The notes under the pieces: generated by a model | What the model was told of the DNA's origin: nothing | What the model saw: only the letters and a program-made list of their open reading frames with translations | The model's database searches: none | Source of the DNA: Eubacterium sp. | GTDB lineage: Bacteria; Bacillota; Clostridia; Oscillospirales; Acutalibacteraceae | Length of the DNA: 64,000 nucleotides | NCBI GenBank assembly: GCA_022511225.1 | Contig: JAFLRZ010000005.1 | Span: forward strand, 1-64,000 | Reading direction: 5' to 3' | Program-made: the position numbers and the translations under genes | Part shown: positions 17,212 through 26,255 of the stretch, in pieces | Numbering within the stretch: position 1 is the stretch's first letter | Layout of the letters: the number at the start of each line of letters is the position of its first letter

Positions 17212-18054
17212 TTATGGAAGGACGCTTGCATTTAAATTTGTTTCGCCTTCGATTTTTCCGTCATTATATTTTACTATGCTTATTTTTGAACCTTCATATG
17301 TTGGAACTTTTATAAGTATTTCCATAACGGAGTCATTATCGATATCCACATAATCCACATCATTCAAAGACAAAAATACTTTATTGTCCTCTTTCTTAAT
17401 ATTACCCCAGAAGCCATTTTCTAAAGATACCAAATCGGCTATCTTTTTATATTCGGAGTCAAATAACATTATGCCCGAAGATGCCTGCGGCTCTCCGTTT
17501 CCTATCTCACCTTCGGCATAATTAACAGTGTAACATACTATATACTCTGTCTTGCCGTCACCGTCTAAATCAACTGAATGTATGTCAACGCTTGAGCAAT
17601 CTGCCATATCATTCAATTCCTCAGGTAAATCGTTTATTTCAGTATGGGCTCTTGGTATTGCGTCGTATTTTTGAGAAACAGCAATTCTTTTTACATTATC
17701 AACTACTGCATATCCATCATACGTTTCGGTTAAGGCTCCTTCAGACTCTCCTGCATATTTTCCGTTTTCATAGTTGTAATATTTAGTATTATATTTTGCG
17801 GTTGAGTCATCATTAATACTAATATCTGAGAGTTCCTGAACTCCTGATTTCAGTTCAATTTCACGTCCGTCATATAATACGAAATAATCATTTTGCACTT
17901 GTAATTGCTGCTGATTACTGTTTGAATCAGAGTTTGTGTCATTAACGTCATTGTTGTTGGCGTTTACATCCGTTTTGCCAGCCTGACCACAGCCTGTAAA
18001 GATAAGGCATAGCACCATCGCTAACGCAACAAAAATTTCAATTCTTTTCTTCAT
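17212..18054 (-). CDS. Lipoprotein with calcium-loop-like VDLDGDGKTE motif
   Basis: This 280-residue protein has a lipoprotein signal peptide (lipobox FTGC, Cys22) and a long Asn/Asp/Ser-rich linker after it (about 25-50). The body contains VDLDGDGKTEYIVCYT and VDYVDIDNDSVMEILIKVP. Both resemble the D-x-D-x-D-G loops of VCBS/FG-GAP-type repeats, which can bind calcium and usually build beta-propeller blades. A third unit (FDSEYKKIADL) would fit the same pattern. The surface role is unknown. It stands alone, with the conserved start just after a sparse AAGGGTGATG ribosome site. Confidence 0.65.
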   Translation of the reverse strand: MKKRIEIFVALAMVLCLIFTGCGQAGKTDVNANNNDVNDTNSDSNSNQQQLQVQNDYFVLYDGREIELKSGVQELSDISINDDSTAKYNTKYYNYENGKYAGESEGALTETYDGYAVVDNVKRIAVSQKYDAIPRAHTEINDLPEELNDMADCSSVDIHSVDLDGDGKTEYIVCYTVNYAEGEIGNGEPQASSGIMLFDSEYKKIADLVSLENGFWGNIKKEDNKVFLSLNDVDYVDIDNDSVMEILIKVPTYEGSKISIVKYNDGKIEGETNLNASVLP

Positions 18055-18149
18055 TTTGGCATCACCCTTCTTATATCTTTAGAAATGCACCTGCATATCT
18101 TAAAAATATAATAGCATAGAAATATTAAATCGTCAATGTGCGTTGTGAT

Positions 18150-18272
18150 ATTTCAATGATATGCGCAACAATGCCACCGATGCAGGAATATCTGCTAAAG
18201 ATGCCTCTCGGATATTAGGACATTAAAAAGTTGAATTAACACTTGATGTTAATACGCATACAAAAAAGATGT
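18150..18272 (+). pseudogene. Fossil of a tyrosine recombinase C-terminus
   Basis: One frame reads YFNDMRNNATDAGISAKDAS then RILGH, a stop (TAA, 18225-18227), then KVELTLDVNTHTKKM. The family's end motif is HDLRH...SRILGHSKVELTLDVYTH, so the frame is kept across the stop. The stop sits where a serine codon is expected (TCA to TAA), and Asn replaces the catalytic Tyr (TAT to AAT). Reading upstream meets another stop at 18147. No integrase body remains. The 18055-18373 gap holds nothing else that I can identify. Confidence 0.6.
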
Positions 18273-18373
18273 ATTCATCCATTTGTATAAGATTGTATAA
18301 GAATTTGAACCCTTTAACTAAAATTATTTAATATATCATTAATTTAGCCTGAAGATATGTATCTCTTTCAATT

Positions 18374-20542
18374 TTAGTCTGATACAGACGCAGACTGTAT
18401 ATGGATTTCATTATACAGCTTTTCAATATCTGAAAGATGGGAGTAATTTTCCGCTTGGGTAAGAAGATTCTGTGCATTTTCATACACAGCTGCTGCTCGA
18501 TTATATACAGACGCAGCTTTTACATATGCCTTCAAATCACGTCTTGCCTTTAAGACATCTGCAATTGATTCTGTTTCTCTTCTTTGTATTTCTTCCTTTT
18601 CGGCTTCATTAGGTTTCTTAATATAATCATATCCGTATTTGTTTATCAATTTTACGGTTGTCATTTTTGAACGTGCAAGTGCAATCGCATCTGAGCGTAT
18701 TTCACGCTCCTCCTTAGTTCCTTTTGGGAGAGCCCTTGCTGATTTCAGTTCACCTTTAGCATCCTCATAAAAATATACAGGGCCAAGCCGGGCGGTTTTT
18801 CTGGCTGCCTCAAGCTTAAGTTCATAACGCAGTGTTGAAAATTTCTCAAGTTCCTCAATAACTATAGGCATACTGTCCATATCTTTATTAATTCTTATCT
18901 GACTTTTTATATCTGCTTTAGCTTCTCTGATTGCCTCTTTACGTTTTTTCTTATCATTTTTGTTTGATTTAGGCATAGCCTTTGCTGCCTCAAGTGCAGA
19001 TTTATCAATTTCCTTTTTTCCTGATTTTTTATATTCTGCGGCAGTATGAATTATATCCATACCTTGCTGTAATTCATCATCATCGAGGGCATCGCATCCG
19101 TAATCCTCAAACATTGCACGGACTTTAAGAACATTAACATAACCCTTATGCTTGCTCTCTGTTAAATCATAGAACAGGTAAGGAATTACATTCAATATTG
19201 CACCGATAATAGAGCATATAATGAGTACATGAAAGAGATTGTTTCTCATAACATCATTATAAAGAACATCATAATTGTCTTTAAGACCCATATGTTCATA
19301 TATCGAGGGGACCACCAGACCGGTAAAAAATCCGATTACCGTACCTATCACGCCGAAGGATACAAATATTCCGTCGACACGCACACCTGTTTTCCACTGG
19401 TGATAGTCGCGCATATCTGCATTTATGTTTGGAATATAAATATTTCCAAATGTGTTGACAAAGTTATTAATGAACATAAGCACACATATCATCAGAAGAT
19501 TTTTGTAAAAAAAATACAGTATTACAAATATCAAAATATTAATGATATTACATCCGATCAAAAGATTTCTCTTTCCAAACTTTTTTATAACCAGCGGTGC
19601 AAGCAGCATAGACCAAAGAGCAGCATTTCCGATAACTGTATTTGCAATTCCCAACTGAGCTGCCTTTTCTCCGTTAAAGGCGTAAACAAATGACCATGAA
19701 AGAATTACGCCGTATGCGCCCTCAAGAAAGCCTATCCAGGTTGCGGAATTGATTATCCAAAAATACTTATTTTTTGAAACCTCTCTTATCGAGTCAATAA
19801 TACTTACATATTCAATTTTCTTTTTCGGAAGTATAAGTCGTTCTTTTACTTGACGGAAAAATATCACACCGACAATAAGTCCCACCACTGTAAATGCAGG
19901 ATAGATTATACGATATGTTTTGATATTATTAAGTCCCCAGGTCAAGCCTGCGATAGTAGGAATAATAAGATTTGTAATGCTCGGAGCAAGTGAGAATATG
20001 ATTTGTGAAATGCTCATTACCGTTGCCCTCTCCTGAGCATTCGGTGATATAATTTGCTGTATATATGCAAAACTGTCATTATATATCGATAATACAAAGG
20101 ATATTATCATAAAAAATATTTCTACAACAATGGCCTTTGTTATGTAGTTCCAGTTTTCAAACGGCAGCCATACAAATACAGTTGAAATAAGCACTATAGG
20201 GAATGGGCATATTTTCAAAAACGGAAGAAATTTTCCGCCCTTCATTTTATGATTATCGTAATACCAACCTCTGAAAATTCCAAGCGGTATGCCTATGACA
20301 TTTGCAACTATAAGCATTACCCACAGATCCAGCGGTTTTAATCCGATACTTGCACCTACAAGGAAGTTCGACGCATCAAGACCGATAACACTGGCAAGTG
20401 TTGTAGTCCAGTGCACACCGAATCCGGCCACTCCGAGAGAAACAATTTCCTTGTATGGAACATAGTTGTCTTTAGCCGGGTTGCTCCAGTACCTTTTTGC
20501 AGTTGTGATAGTGTTACCTATCCTTTGTTTTAGATTAGGCAT
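18374..20542 (-). CDS. GPH-type MFS carrier with large cytoplasmic C-terminal tail
   Basis: The protein has 722 residues. The first 458 or so form about 12 membrane segments and resemble the glycoside-pentoside-hexuronide (MelB-like) branch of the MFS, with YNDSFAYIQQIISPNAQERATV and NADMRDYHQWKTGVRVDG. Residues about 459-722 are a charged, mainly helical tail rich in Lys, Glu and Ala, ending in a likely coiled coil (RRDLKAYVKAASVYNRAAAV). GPH carriers are usually 450-500 residues, so the tail is extra. The start at 20542 follows GGAAAGGGG by 7 bases; more upstream codons would add a spurious hydrophobic stretch. The substrate is probably a sugar or glycoside. No hydrolase gene is adjacent. 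Confidence 0.8.
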   Translation of the reverse strand: MPNLKQRIGNTITTAKRYWSNPAKDNYVPYKEIVSLGVAGFGVHWTTTLASVIGLDASNFLVGASIGLKPLDLWVMLIVANVIGIPLGIFRGWYYDNHKMKGGKFLPFLKICPFPIVLISTVFVWLPFENWNYITKAIVVEIFFMIISFVLSIYNDSFAYIQQIISPNAQERATVMSISQIIFSLAPSITNLIIPTIAGLTWGLNNIKTYRIIYPAFTVVGLIVGVIFFRQVKERLILPKKKIEYVSIIDSIREVSKNKYFWIINSATWIGFLEGAYGVILSWSFVYAFNGEKAAQLGIANTVIGNAALWSMLLAPLVIKKFGKRNLLIGCNIINILIFVILYFFYKNLLMICVLMFINNFVNTFGNIYIPNINADMRDYHQWKTGVRVDGIFVSFGVIGTVIGFFTGLVVPSIYEHMGLKDNYDVLYNDVMRNNLFHVLIICSIIGAILNVIPYLFYDLTESKHKGYVNVLKVRAMFEDYGCDALDDDELQQGMDIIHTAAEYKKSGKKEIDKSALEAAKAMPKSNKNDKKKRKEAIREAKADIKSQIRINKDMDSMPIVIEELEKFSTLRYELKLEAARKTARLGPVYFYEDAKGELKSARALPKGTKEEREIRSDAIALARSKMTTVKLINKYGYDYIKKPNEAEKEEIQRRETESIADVLKARRDLKAYVKAASVYNRAAAVYENAQNLLTQAENYSHLSDIEKLYNEIHIQSASVSD

Positions 20543-20667
20543 AATAATTCCCCTTTCCTTCATACTATAACATAGAATTAAGCATAAGAAAAGCAGTAAA
20601 TAAATAAAAGTAAAAAGAGGTAAGCGAATAATTAACATTTAATAATTAATTAAGAAATATACAAACT

Positions 20668-20701
20668 AAAAATCCTGCCAATAAATATCGACAGGATTTT
20701 T
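20668..20701 (-). terminator. Terminator of the S66 peptidase gene
   Basis: AAAAATCCTG / CAGGATTTTT hairpin with T-runs on both sides. Over 28 bases it aligns with the terminator at 71-98, with the arms kept and the loop changed. Confidence 0.75.
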
Positions 20702-20758
20702 GTTTGTCAAACGACTACAAAAAAGATATTTTTCAATGAAGAGTAGATAGCTGTTATT

Positions 20759-21670
20759 TTATACGACACCGCTTTCTAAAAGTATAAAGGTATTTGAATC
20801 AGTATCAAGTTTTGCAGAAATACCTATCGGTAAAATTGAATTGTTTGAACCGTGTCCATAGTCTTCACATCTAACAACAGGGATATTGTATTTTTCACCG
20901 ATTCTGTAAAGAATATTGTCTATTAGCGGACTATCGTTTTCTGAATAATGTCCGAAGATTAACCCTGTTACGTTTTTGAAAACATCTCGGTGTTCAAGAT
21001 TAGCAAACCATTTTGATACAGCCGCCGGAGAACTGAACCTTTCATGATCTTCTATAAAGAGAATACAGGAATCATATGGCATTTCGGGATAATATTTCAA
21101 GCCATATAATGCTGCGTAATTGACAAGATAACCACCGACCAATACTCCTTTACATTTGCCCGAATAAATTGTTTTCCATTGGGCTGACTTAATATATTCA
21201 TCACTTGTAGTCATTAACCGATTTTCAAACGCTTGTCTGTTATAATCGGTAATATGTTCAAAGGTGCGGACAGATGCTCCGTAAAAGGTAACAAGTCCGC
21301 TCATATAGTTAATTGCATTGAGGATTGTTGTACTGTCACTGTAGCTGCAAATAATTTTAGGGTGGCGACGTATATTGCTATAATCAATATACGGCAAGAT
21401 CTCATTGCAAACTTCACCGCCGCCAAACAAAATCATTTTTACTTTATCATCGGATATCATGAAATTAAAATCTTCTGCACGTTCTTCAATACTTCCTGAA
21501 AACCCATGCGCATCTGAAAAAATATGCTTGGATAATTGAACACGAAAACCTGAAGTGTTTAGCGTCTGTATTGAATTTTGAATATACTCTGGTTTTAAAG
21601 CAATAGACGGCGCTATTATCCCGATAGTATCACCATATTGTAATCTTTGGGGTTTAATTAAATCAGCCAT
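20759..21670 (-). CDS. S66-family LD-carboxypeptidase-like protein (LdcA/MccF type)
   Basis: S66 serine peptidases cut the terminal D-Ala from murein tetrapeptides (LdcA) or inactivate microcin C-like compounds (MccF). The expected nucleophile is Ser111 in CSYSDSTT. The Glu/His part of the triad fits FIEDHERFSSP and EDYGHGSNNSILPIG. The 303-residue length is typical. The ATG at 21670 follows GGAGGTAGAA directly. It is a single-gene unit between two terminators. The sequence does not tell whether it recycles murein or gives peptide-nucleotide immunity. Confidence 0.87.
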   Translation of the reverse strand: MADLIKPQRLQYGDTIGIIAPSIALKPEYIQNSIQTLNTSGFRVQLSKHIFSDAHGFSGSIEERAEDFNFMISDDKVKMILFGGGEVCNEILPYIDYSNIRRHPKIICSYSDSTTILNAINYMSGLVTFYGASVRTFEHITDYNRQAFENRLMTTSDEYIKSAQWKTIYSGKCKGVLVGGYLVNYAALYGLKYYPEMPYDSCILFIEDHERFSSPAAVSKWFANLEHRDVFKNVTGLIFGHYSENDSPLIDNILYRIGEKYNIPVVRCEDYGHGSNNSILPIGISAKLDTDSNTFILLESGVV

Positions 21671-21704
21671 TTCTACCTCCAAATAATAAATGCTATAAAA
21701 ATAT

Positions 21705-21732
21705 AAAAGCCTCGATTAAATCGAGGCTTTCC
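21705..21732 (-). terminator. Terminator downstream of tRNA-Ser(GGA)
   Basis: AAAGCCTCGATT / AATCGAGGCTTT hairpin between the tRNA and the S66 gene. A second small hairpin (GGCAATA/TATTGCC) lies at 21736-21756. Confidence 0.75.
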
Positions 21733-21761
21733 CAGGCAATATCTTTTTTATTGCCTCTCAA

Positions 21762-21854
21762 TGGCGCAGATGAAGAGATTCGAACTCTTGAAGCCTCGTT
21801 AAAGACTTACACGATTTCCAATCGTGCTCCTTCGGCCAGCTCGGACACATCTGC
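21762..21854 (-). tRNA. tRNA-Ser (anticodon GGA)
   Basis: On the minus strand the acceptor GCAGATG pairs with CATCTGC, followed by G and an encoded CCA. The anticodon arm reads ACGATT-GGA-AATCGT. There is a long class II variable arm and a T loop GTTCGAATC. The 93-base length is normal for tRNA-Ser. Confidence 0.95.
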
Positions 21855-21922
21855 ATATTGCTTTGATATTATAACCTACCAAAGCATATTTTGCAAGAAT
21901 TATTTTAATTTAATCTGTCAGT

Positions 21923-23131
21923 TTAAGAAATGCTAAGGAATTCGTCGTCGATGATGTCTTTTACGAGGTCTGTGTAATATTCTACAGTTCCGCCGTTTTG
22001 GGAATGGGTTGATGCGAGGTCGTTTGTATAGTCGGCAAGCTTATATACGTTAAACTCAAACTTGCCGCTATCCCCTCTTCTGTAGTGGCAGACTACCGGA
22101 ACAAACTTTGCATAAGTTATCTCGGTTTCGCCGTTTTTCTTTTCAAACGTTACCTCGGCGGCACCGCCTATAAGATTTTCAGGGTCGAGCTGATGAGAAA
22201 TGAAATTACCTGTTGAATAATAAACGAGCATTTTCTTGCCTGTTTCTTTATTCGTTACCCATTCAACAGGCTCTATAACGTGAGGATGACAGCCTACAAC
22301 GAGGTCTACTCCCAAATCGGAGAACAGCTTTGTGTATTCTTTCTGATAGTCAGACACTTCAAAGCTATACTCCGTGCCCCAATGCGGAAATACGATTACA
22401 ACGTCTGCATTTTTTCGTGCCTCGGTGATGTCCTTTGTGATTTTATCCTTATCCATAAGGTTTACGCACCACTGCTTGTCCGACGGGAGAGGTATACCGT
22501 TTGTGCTTGACGTGTAATTGAAAAGAGCAAAAGTTATGCCGTTTTTCTCATAATAGGTAATCGTATTATACTGCTTCTCACTTGAATTAGTGCCGAGCCT
22601 TACAACGTTTTTCTTGCCGGAGAAAAATTCAATTTCCTTTTCAATGCCTGAATATCCCATATCCATAATATGATTATTTGCACATCCGAAAATATCAAAG
22701 CCGGCATCAATTGCGGCAGTTCCGATTTCCCACGGTGAATTGAACACAGGATAGCCTGTATATTCAAACGAGTCTCCGCCGAGCACCGTTTCCTGGTCAA
22801 TATACGCAATGTCAAACTTCTCAACGTACGGTTTAATATTCGCATAAAGAGAGGTATAGTCGAGCGAGCCGTCGTCCTGCTTACCTGCATCTATGAGAGT
22901 GTTATGAATAAGATTATCGCCGACACCCATAAAGGTTACCTTTGAATTTACGTCCTCTTTTTTAGTTGCAGTTTCTTCGTTTACAACGGAAACAGAAGTT
23001 TCTGCCGTAGGTTTTTTTAAATCTTTTTCCTTAGTTATGTGACCGCTGACTGCAAATACTATAATCACAACTACCGCAACGGCAACAGGAATCAGAAACA
23101 ACAAATTCTTTTTCTTTTTATTTTCATCCAT
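21923..23131 (-). CDS. CapA-family (PGA_cap) metallophosphatase-like surface protein
   Basis: The protein has 402 residues with a cytoplasmic start rich in lysine, one membrane anchor (about 9-29) and an extracytoplasmic CapA domain. The motifs are FMGVGDNLIHN, GCANNHIMDMG, VIVFPHWGTEYSFE, VVGCHPHVIEPVE and YYSTGNFISHQ, which place it in the calcineurin-like CapA family. CapA of Bacillus takes part in poly-gamma-glutamate capsule export, but many relatives stand alone, as this one does: no capB or capC is nearby. Its cellular role is therefore open. AAGGCGGTG precedes the ATG. Confidence 0.85.
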   Translation of the reverse strand: MDENKKKKNLLFLIPVAVAVVVIIVFAVSGHITKEKDLKKPTAETSVSVVNEETATKKEDVNSKVTFMGVGDNLIHNTLIDAGKQDDGSLDYTSLYANIKPYVEKFDIAYIDQETVLGGDSFEYTGYPVFNSPWEIGTAAIDAGFDIFGCANNHIMDMGYSGIEKEIEFFSGKKNVVRLGTNSSEKQYNTITYYEKNGITFALFNYTSSTNGIPLPSDKQWCVNLMDKDKITKDITEARKNADVVIVFPHWGTEYSFEVSDYQKEYTKLFSDLGVDLVVGCHPHVIEPVEWVTNKETGKKMLVYYSTGNFISHQLDPENLIGGAAEVTFEKKNGETEITYAKFVPVVCHYRRGDSGKFEFNVYKLADYTNDLASTHSQNGGTVEYYTDLVKDIIDDEFLSIS

Positions 23132-23214
23132 AATTACACCGCCTTATAATATTATGGTATCATTTTAGCATAAAAATTTTCACAAAACAATATTCATTTT
23201 TAAAGAGCTATATG

Positions 23215-23243
23215 TTGACAAAATATGGAATATTGTTTATATT
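23215..23243 (+). promoter_or_regulatory. Promoter of the Ca/Na antiporter gene
   Basis: TTGACA (23215-23220), 17 bases, TATATT (23238-23243). It overlaps a possible upstream start codon (ATG 23212), which argues against that start. Confidence 0.7.
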
Positions 23244-23277
23244 TAAAGCAATAACTAAGCAAAGGTGGTTAAAAAAT

Positions 23278-24327
23278 ATGCAGACAGTTTTAATGTATGT
23301 TTTATTCATCGTAGGACTCATACTTATCATCAAAGGCGGCGACTGGTTTGTTGACAGTGCAAGTTGGATAGCAGAGGTGCTTGGTGTGCCGAAATTCGTT
23401 ATCGGTGCAACAATCGTATCTATCGCTACTACTCTTCCCGAGATGATTGTAAGTATACAGGCAACTATAAAAGGTAACGTTGAAATGGCTGCGGGTAATG
23501 CAATAGGATCTGTTACGGCAAACACGGCTATGATTATGGGTGTTTTCATCGTGTGTATGCCGTTTGCAATCAAGCGTAAGCAATTTGCTCCTAAGGCTCT
23601 TATGATGTTTGGTGCTTCGCTTACTCTTGTACTTGGATGTATATTCACTGCAAAAGTAGAACGTAATTTTGCCGGCGAGACAGGAATGTTTTATAACCTT
23701 TCAAAAATCGGATTAATCGTTCTTGTGGTAATCTTCGTAGTATTTTTCATTGAAAACTTTATAACTATAAAGAATGAAGAACATCATCTCGAGCCGTCTC
23801 CTCACAACATCGGTCTTCAGGAGGAGGACGATATCGTTCCTACAAAAGAAACGTCTACATCGAAGGACTGGATAAAAAATATTATATTCTTTGTTCTCGG
23901 TGCGGCAGGCATTGTAATCGGTGCTGATTTACTTGTTGATTACGGCACAGAGATTGCTACGTCACTCGGTATTCCTCAGCGTGTAATAAGCGTTGTTGCC
24001 GTTGCAATCGGCACGTCACTTCCTGAACTTGTTACTACAATTACTGCGCTGAAAAAGAAGGTCGGTGCACTTTCAGTAGGTAACATCCTCGGCGCAAATA
24101 TCATTGACCTTACGCTTATTCTTCCTATCTGCTCATTCGTTTCTATGGGCAAGGGCACGGGCGATCTCGCAGTATCAGTATCATCAGTTACGGTTGATAT
24201 GGTTGTCTGCCTTGCAGCAATCGCTGTTGCAGTGTTCCCGACTATCATCTCAAAGAAGTTCCATAGATGGCAGGGTATCGTAATGCTGGCAGGCTACGTT
24301 GCATACATTATTACTGTATTTGTATAA
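23278..24327 (+). CDS. Calcium/sodium antiporter, CaCA family (YrbG type)
   Basis: This inner-membrane cation exchanger of 349 residues has the two inverted alpha repeats of the CaCA family: GGDWFVDSASWIAE with ATIVSIATTLPEMIVS, and GADLLVDYGTEIATS with AVAIGTSLPELVTT. The second halves, GNAIGSVTANTAMIMG and GNILGANIIDLTLIL, complete the repeats. A hydrophilic loop with Glu and His (about 160-200) joins them. The ATG at 23278 is chosen because AAAGGTGG precedes it and the promoter covers the earlier ATG. It probably exports calcium in exchange for sodium or protons. Confidence 0.9.
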   Translation: MQTVLMYVLFIVGLILIIKGGDWFVDSASWIAEVLGVPKFVIGATIVSIATTLPEMIVSIQATIKGNVEMAAGNAIGSVTANTAMIMGVFIVCMPFAIKRKQFAPKALMMFGASLTLVLGCIFTAKVERNFAGETGMFYNLSKIGLIVLVVIFVVFFIENFITIKNEEHHLEPSPHNIGLQEEDDIVPTKETSTSKDWIKNIIFFVLGAAGIVIGADLLVDYGTEIATSLGIPQRVISVVAVAIGTSLPELVTTITALKKKVGALSVGNILGANIIDLTLILPICSFVSMGKGTGDLAVSVSSVTVDMVVCLAAIAVAVFPTIISKKFHRWQGIVMLAGYVAYIITVFV

Positions 24328-24347
24328 ATCAAAGTGAATAGAAAAAC

Positions 24348-24386
24348 AAAATCAGCTTGAACTTTGATGTTCAAGCTGATTTTTTA
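24348..24386 (+). terminator. Terminator of the antiporter gene
   Basis: A perfect 15-bp stem (AAAATCAGCTTGAAC / GTTCAAGCTGATTTT) is followed by T's. It shares the CTTGAAC/GTTCAAG core with two other terminators in the window. Confidence 0.9.
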
Positions 24387-24405
24387 TTGGTATGAAATAT
24401 TTTAA

Positions 24406-24434
24406 CGTGGAGCGATGTGGTCATCGTTCCCTAC
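24406..24434. repeat. Dispersed palindromic repeat, copy 2
   Basis: GGAGCGATG-TGGT-CATCGTTCC hairpin (one G-T pair) followed by CTAC. It is related to the copies at 135, 51197 and 55527. Confidence 0.65.
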
Positions 24435-24448
24435 GATAAGACTGAAGT

Positions 24449-24934
24449 TTAATTCTTAACGAATTCTATACACTGCTTGCCGGTCATATGCTCGATATTG
24501 AGCTCGAGTATTGCAACACGGTTTAAAGAGGAATTTATCTCTTTTTCCCTGAGCGGCATAGCAATGTCGGGAGAATACTTATCCGACAAAAGATTGAGCA
24601 CTCTTACCTTGTCCTCAGTGCTTTCAAGCAGTTTAATTCTGCCAAAGCATATGACACTTTTATAGAATGTCGTAAACTTTTCGGGCACAACGTCGTCTTT
24701 ATAAATCACGCAAAAGGAGCACTTGTCATTATTTTTTACAGCGTCAATTTTGTGACCCTCAACAGCACAGTGGAAGTAAAGCTTTCCGTCAAGATAGCAA
24801 TGACTAAGCGCAACTGCATAAGGATAATCGTTATCACCCTGCAGTGCGAGAACTCCTGACGTACATTCACGCAGTATTTCTTCACAGATTTCCTTGCTTA
24901 ACGCCTGTCTTTTTCTTCTCATATCACGAAACAT
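24449..24934 (-). CDS. Pyridoxamine 5'-phosphate oxidase-fold protein (Nim-like)
   Basis: This is a 161-residue split-barrel flavin-binding protein. Typical features are the N-terminal MRRKRQALSKEICEEIL, then YPYAVALSHCYLDGKLYFHC and AVEGHKIDAVKNNDKCSFCV. The class includes 5-nitroimidazole reductase NimA and many uncharacterised FMN or heme binders. Resistance should not be assumed. The gene starts 4 bases after the metallophosphoesterase stop with a GAGGT ribosome site, so the two are co-transcribed. Confidence 0.83.
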   Translation of the reverse strand: MFRDMRRKRQALSKEICEEILRECTSGVLALQGDNDYPYAVALSHCYLDGKLYFHCAVEGHKIDAVKNNDKCSFCVIYKDDVVPEKFTTFYKSVICFGRIKLLESTEDKVRVLNLLSDKYSPDIAMPLREKEINSSLNRVAILELNIEHMTGKQCIEFVKN

Positions 24935-24938
24935 TGTT

Positions 24939-26030
24939 TTACCTCGTCAAAAGTATAATCAAAGCAGTAATTATTGCGGCTGCTCCTGCTACAGCAAGCA
25001 CCTTAATCAGCCTTGTTGCCGCGTCAAAAAGATTAGTAGGCATAAGCTGATAGAGAGCAAAATGAAGCGGCTCTTTGAGCTTTTTGCCGACAATATCTCT
25101 GTATCTCAGGTCATAGGTTTCATACGTGCCGTTCTTTTTAAGCTCTATGATTCTTACGCCTCTGTCGAGCGATGGACCGTATATGTGAAAGCCTGCGCCC
25201 TGAGTGTAGCCTAAGTCAATGCCGTCAACCTTGCCGTTGAAGGAATTGTTATGGTCGTGGCCGAAGTAAACTCCGAGCACCTCTCCCTTTTCCTTAAATG
25301 CAGAAAACTCACCGCTGTTTTCCTGTGGGTCAGCCGGGGATTCCTTCATAAAGCCGGTACTGTTTACCTTATCCTTATTGAGAACGTAAAATCTGTTTGC
25401 ATGAGTTCTGAAGCCTCTGACTGATTTTTTCGTACCCCTCTTTACTTCTGTAAGAAGCTCAAAAATTTCGCAAACAGGAATATGCTGGATTACGATAGAC
25501 GGAATAAGTCTGCCATACTTTTTTTCGTAGCTGTCTCTCGTGTCCCTATACCACTGAATTTGATTTTCGTGTACGTTGTCATAGCCGATTTTAAGATTAG
25601 AGTGACTGTCGATAAGATAAAGCAGAAACTTAAGCTCGTCGCCGTCCTTTATTTCGATAGTATGATTTGCACAGCCGTCAATATCAGGAGTGTTCTTGCC
25701 GATGAAGCAGTCAAATCCCTTGTATATTTCAAACTGCTCTTCGTTAGTGACTCCGACCTGATGATCGTGATTGCCAAAGCAGATTGTAAAAGGAATTTTT
25801 CTTTCCCGAACAGGCTTAGTAAGGGTGTCAAGAACGGCTTTGACCTTTTCTTTGCTTCCCTTGAAGCTCGATCTTTTCCAAATCTGGTCACCCGAATAGA
25901 CGACTAAATCAGGCTTTTCCTTATCAAGAGCAGTACTTATCAGCGTAAGTGTGTCGGGACTTACCCTTGCGCCCTCCTGAGTATCGGCAATCTGCATAAT
26001 CTTGAAGGTATTATTTTTGAAATGAAGCAT
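24939..26030 (-). CDS. Calcineurin-like metallophosphoesterase with C-terminal membrane anchor
   Basis: The phosphoesterase motifs are FKIMQIADTQEG, VVYSGDQIWK, CFGNHDHQVG, VIQHIPVCEIF and GVYFGHDHNNSF. A hydrophobic helix near the C-terminus (LIKVLAVAGAAAIITALIILL) should anchor it with the catalytic domain on the cytoplasmic side. I prefer the ATG at 26030 (MLHFKNNTFK), with AGGTG just before it and the usual family start. The ATG at 26045 is possible too, with AGAAGAG before it. The substrate is unknown. It is the first gene of a two-gene unit with the flavin-fold protein. Confidence 0.82.
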   Translation of the reverse strand: MLHFKNNTFKIMQIADTQEGARVSPDTLTLISTALDKEKPDLVVYSGDQIWKRSSFKGSKEKVKAVLDTLTKPVRERKIPFTICFGNHDHQVGVTNEEQFEIYKGFDCFIGKNTPDIDGCANHTIEIKDGDELKFLLYLIDSHSNLKIGYDNVHENQIQWYRDTRDSYEKKYGRLIPSIVIQHIPVCEIFELLTEVKRGTKKSVRGFRTHANRFYVLNKDKVNSTGFMKESPADPQENSGEFSAFKEKGEVLGVYFGHDHNNSFNGKVDGIDLGYTQGAGFHIYGPSLDRGVRIIELKKNGTYETYDLRYRDIVGKKLKEPLHFALYQLMPTNLFDAATRLIKVLAVAGAAAIITALIILLTR

Positions 26031-26073
26031 ATTACACCTATTCATTTAACTCTTCTCTTTTATCTCTTAACTG

Positions 26074-26100
26074 AAAACGGCAATCAAAAATTGCCGTTTT
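26074..26100 (-). terminator. Terminator of tRNA-Arg(CCG)
   Basis: AAAACGGCAAT / ATTGCCGTTTT hairpin with a T tail on the minus strand, just past the tRNA 3' end. Confidence 0.8.
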
Positions 26101-26104
26101 CTTT

Positions 26105-26180
26105 TGGCCTGCCTGACAGGGGTCGAACCTGCAATCTACAGAATCGGAATCTGTTGCATTAGCCATTGTGCTACAGGCAG
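26105..26180 (-). tRNA. tRNA-Arg (anticodon CCG)
   Basis: Acceptor CTGCCTG pairs with CAGGCAG, followed by G and an encoded CCA. The anticodon arm is ACAGA-TTCCGAT-TCTGT, and the T arm contains GGTTCGACCCC. Total 76 bases. Confidence 0.95.
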
Positions 26181-26255
26181 ATATTACAGTACAATTATAG
26201 TTTTTTAGATAAGTTAAGTCAAGAAAATTGTATAATTAAAATAGCAAATATAATG

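Noticed and set aside
19229-19693. Plus-strand ORF of 154 codons inside the MFS gene
   Set aside because: Antisense shadow with no ribosome site or domain.
24449-24934. Calling the flavin-fold protein a nitroimidazole resistance gene
   Set aside because: Family resemblance alone does not show nitroreductase activity; most relatives are uncharacterised.
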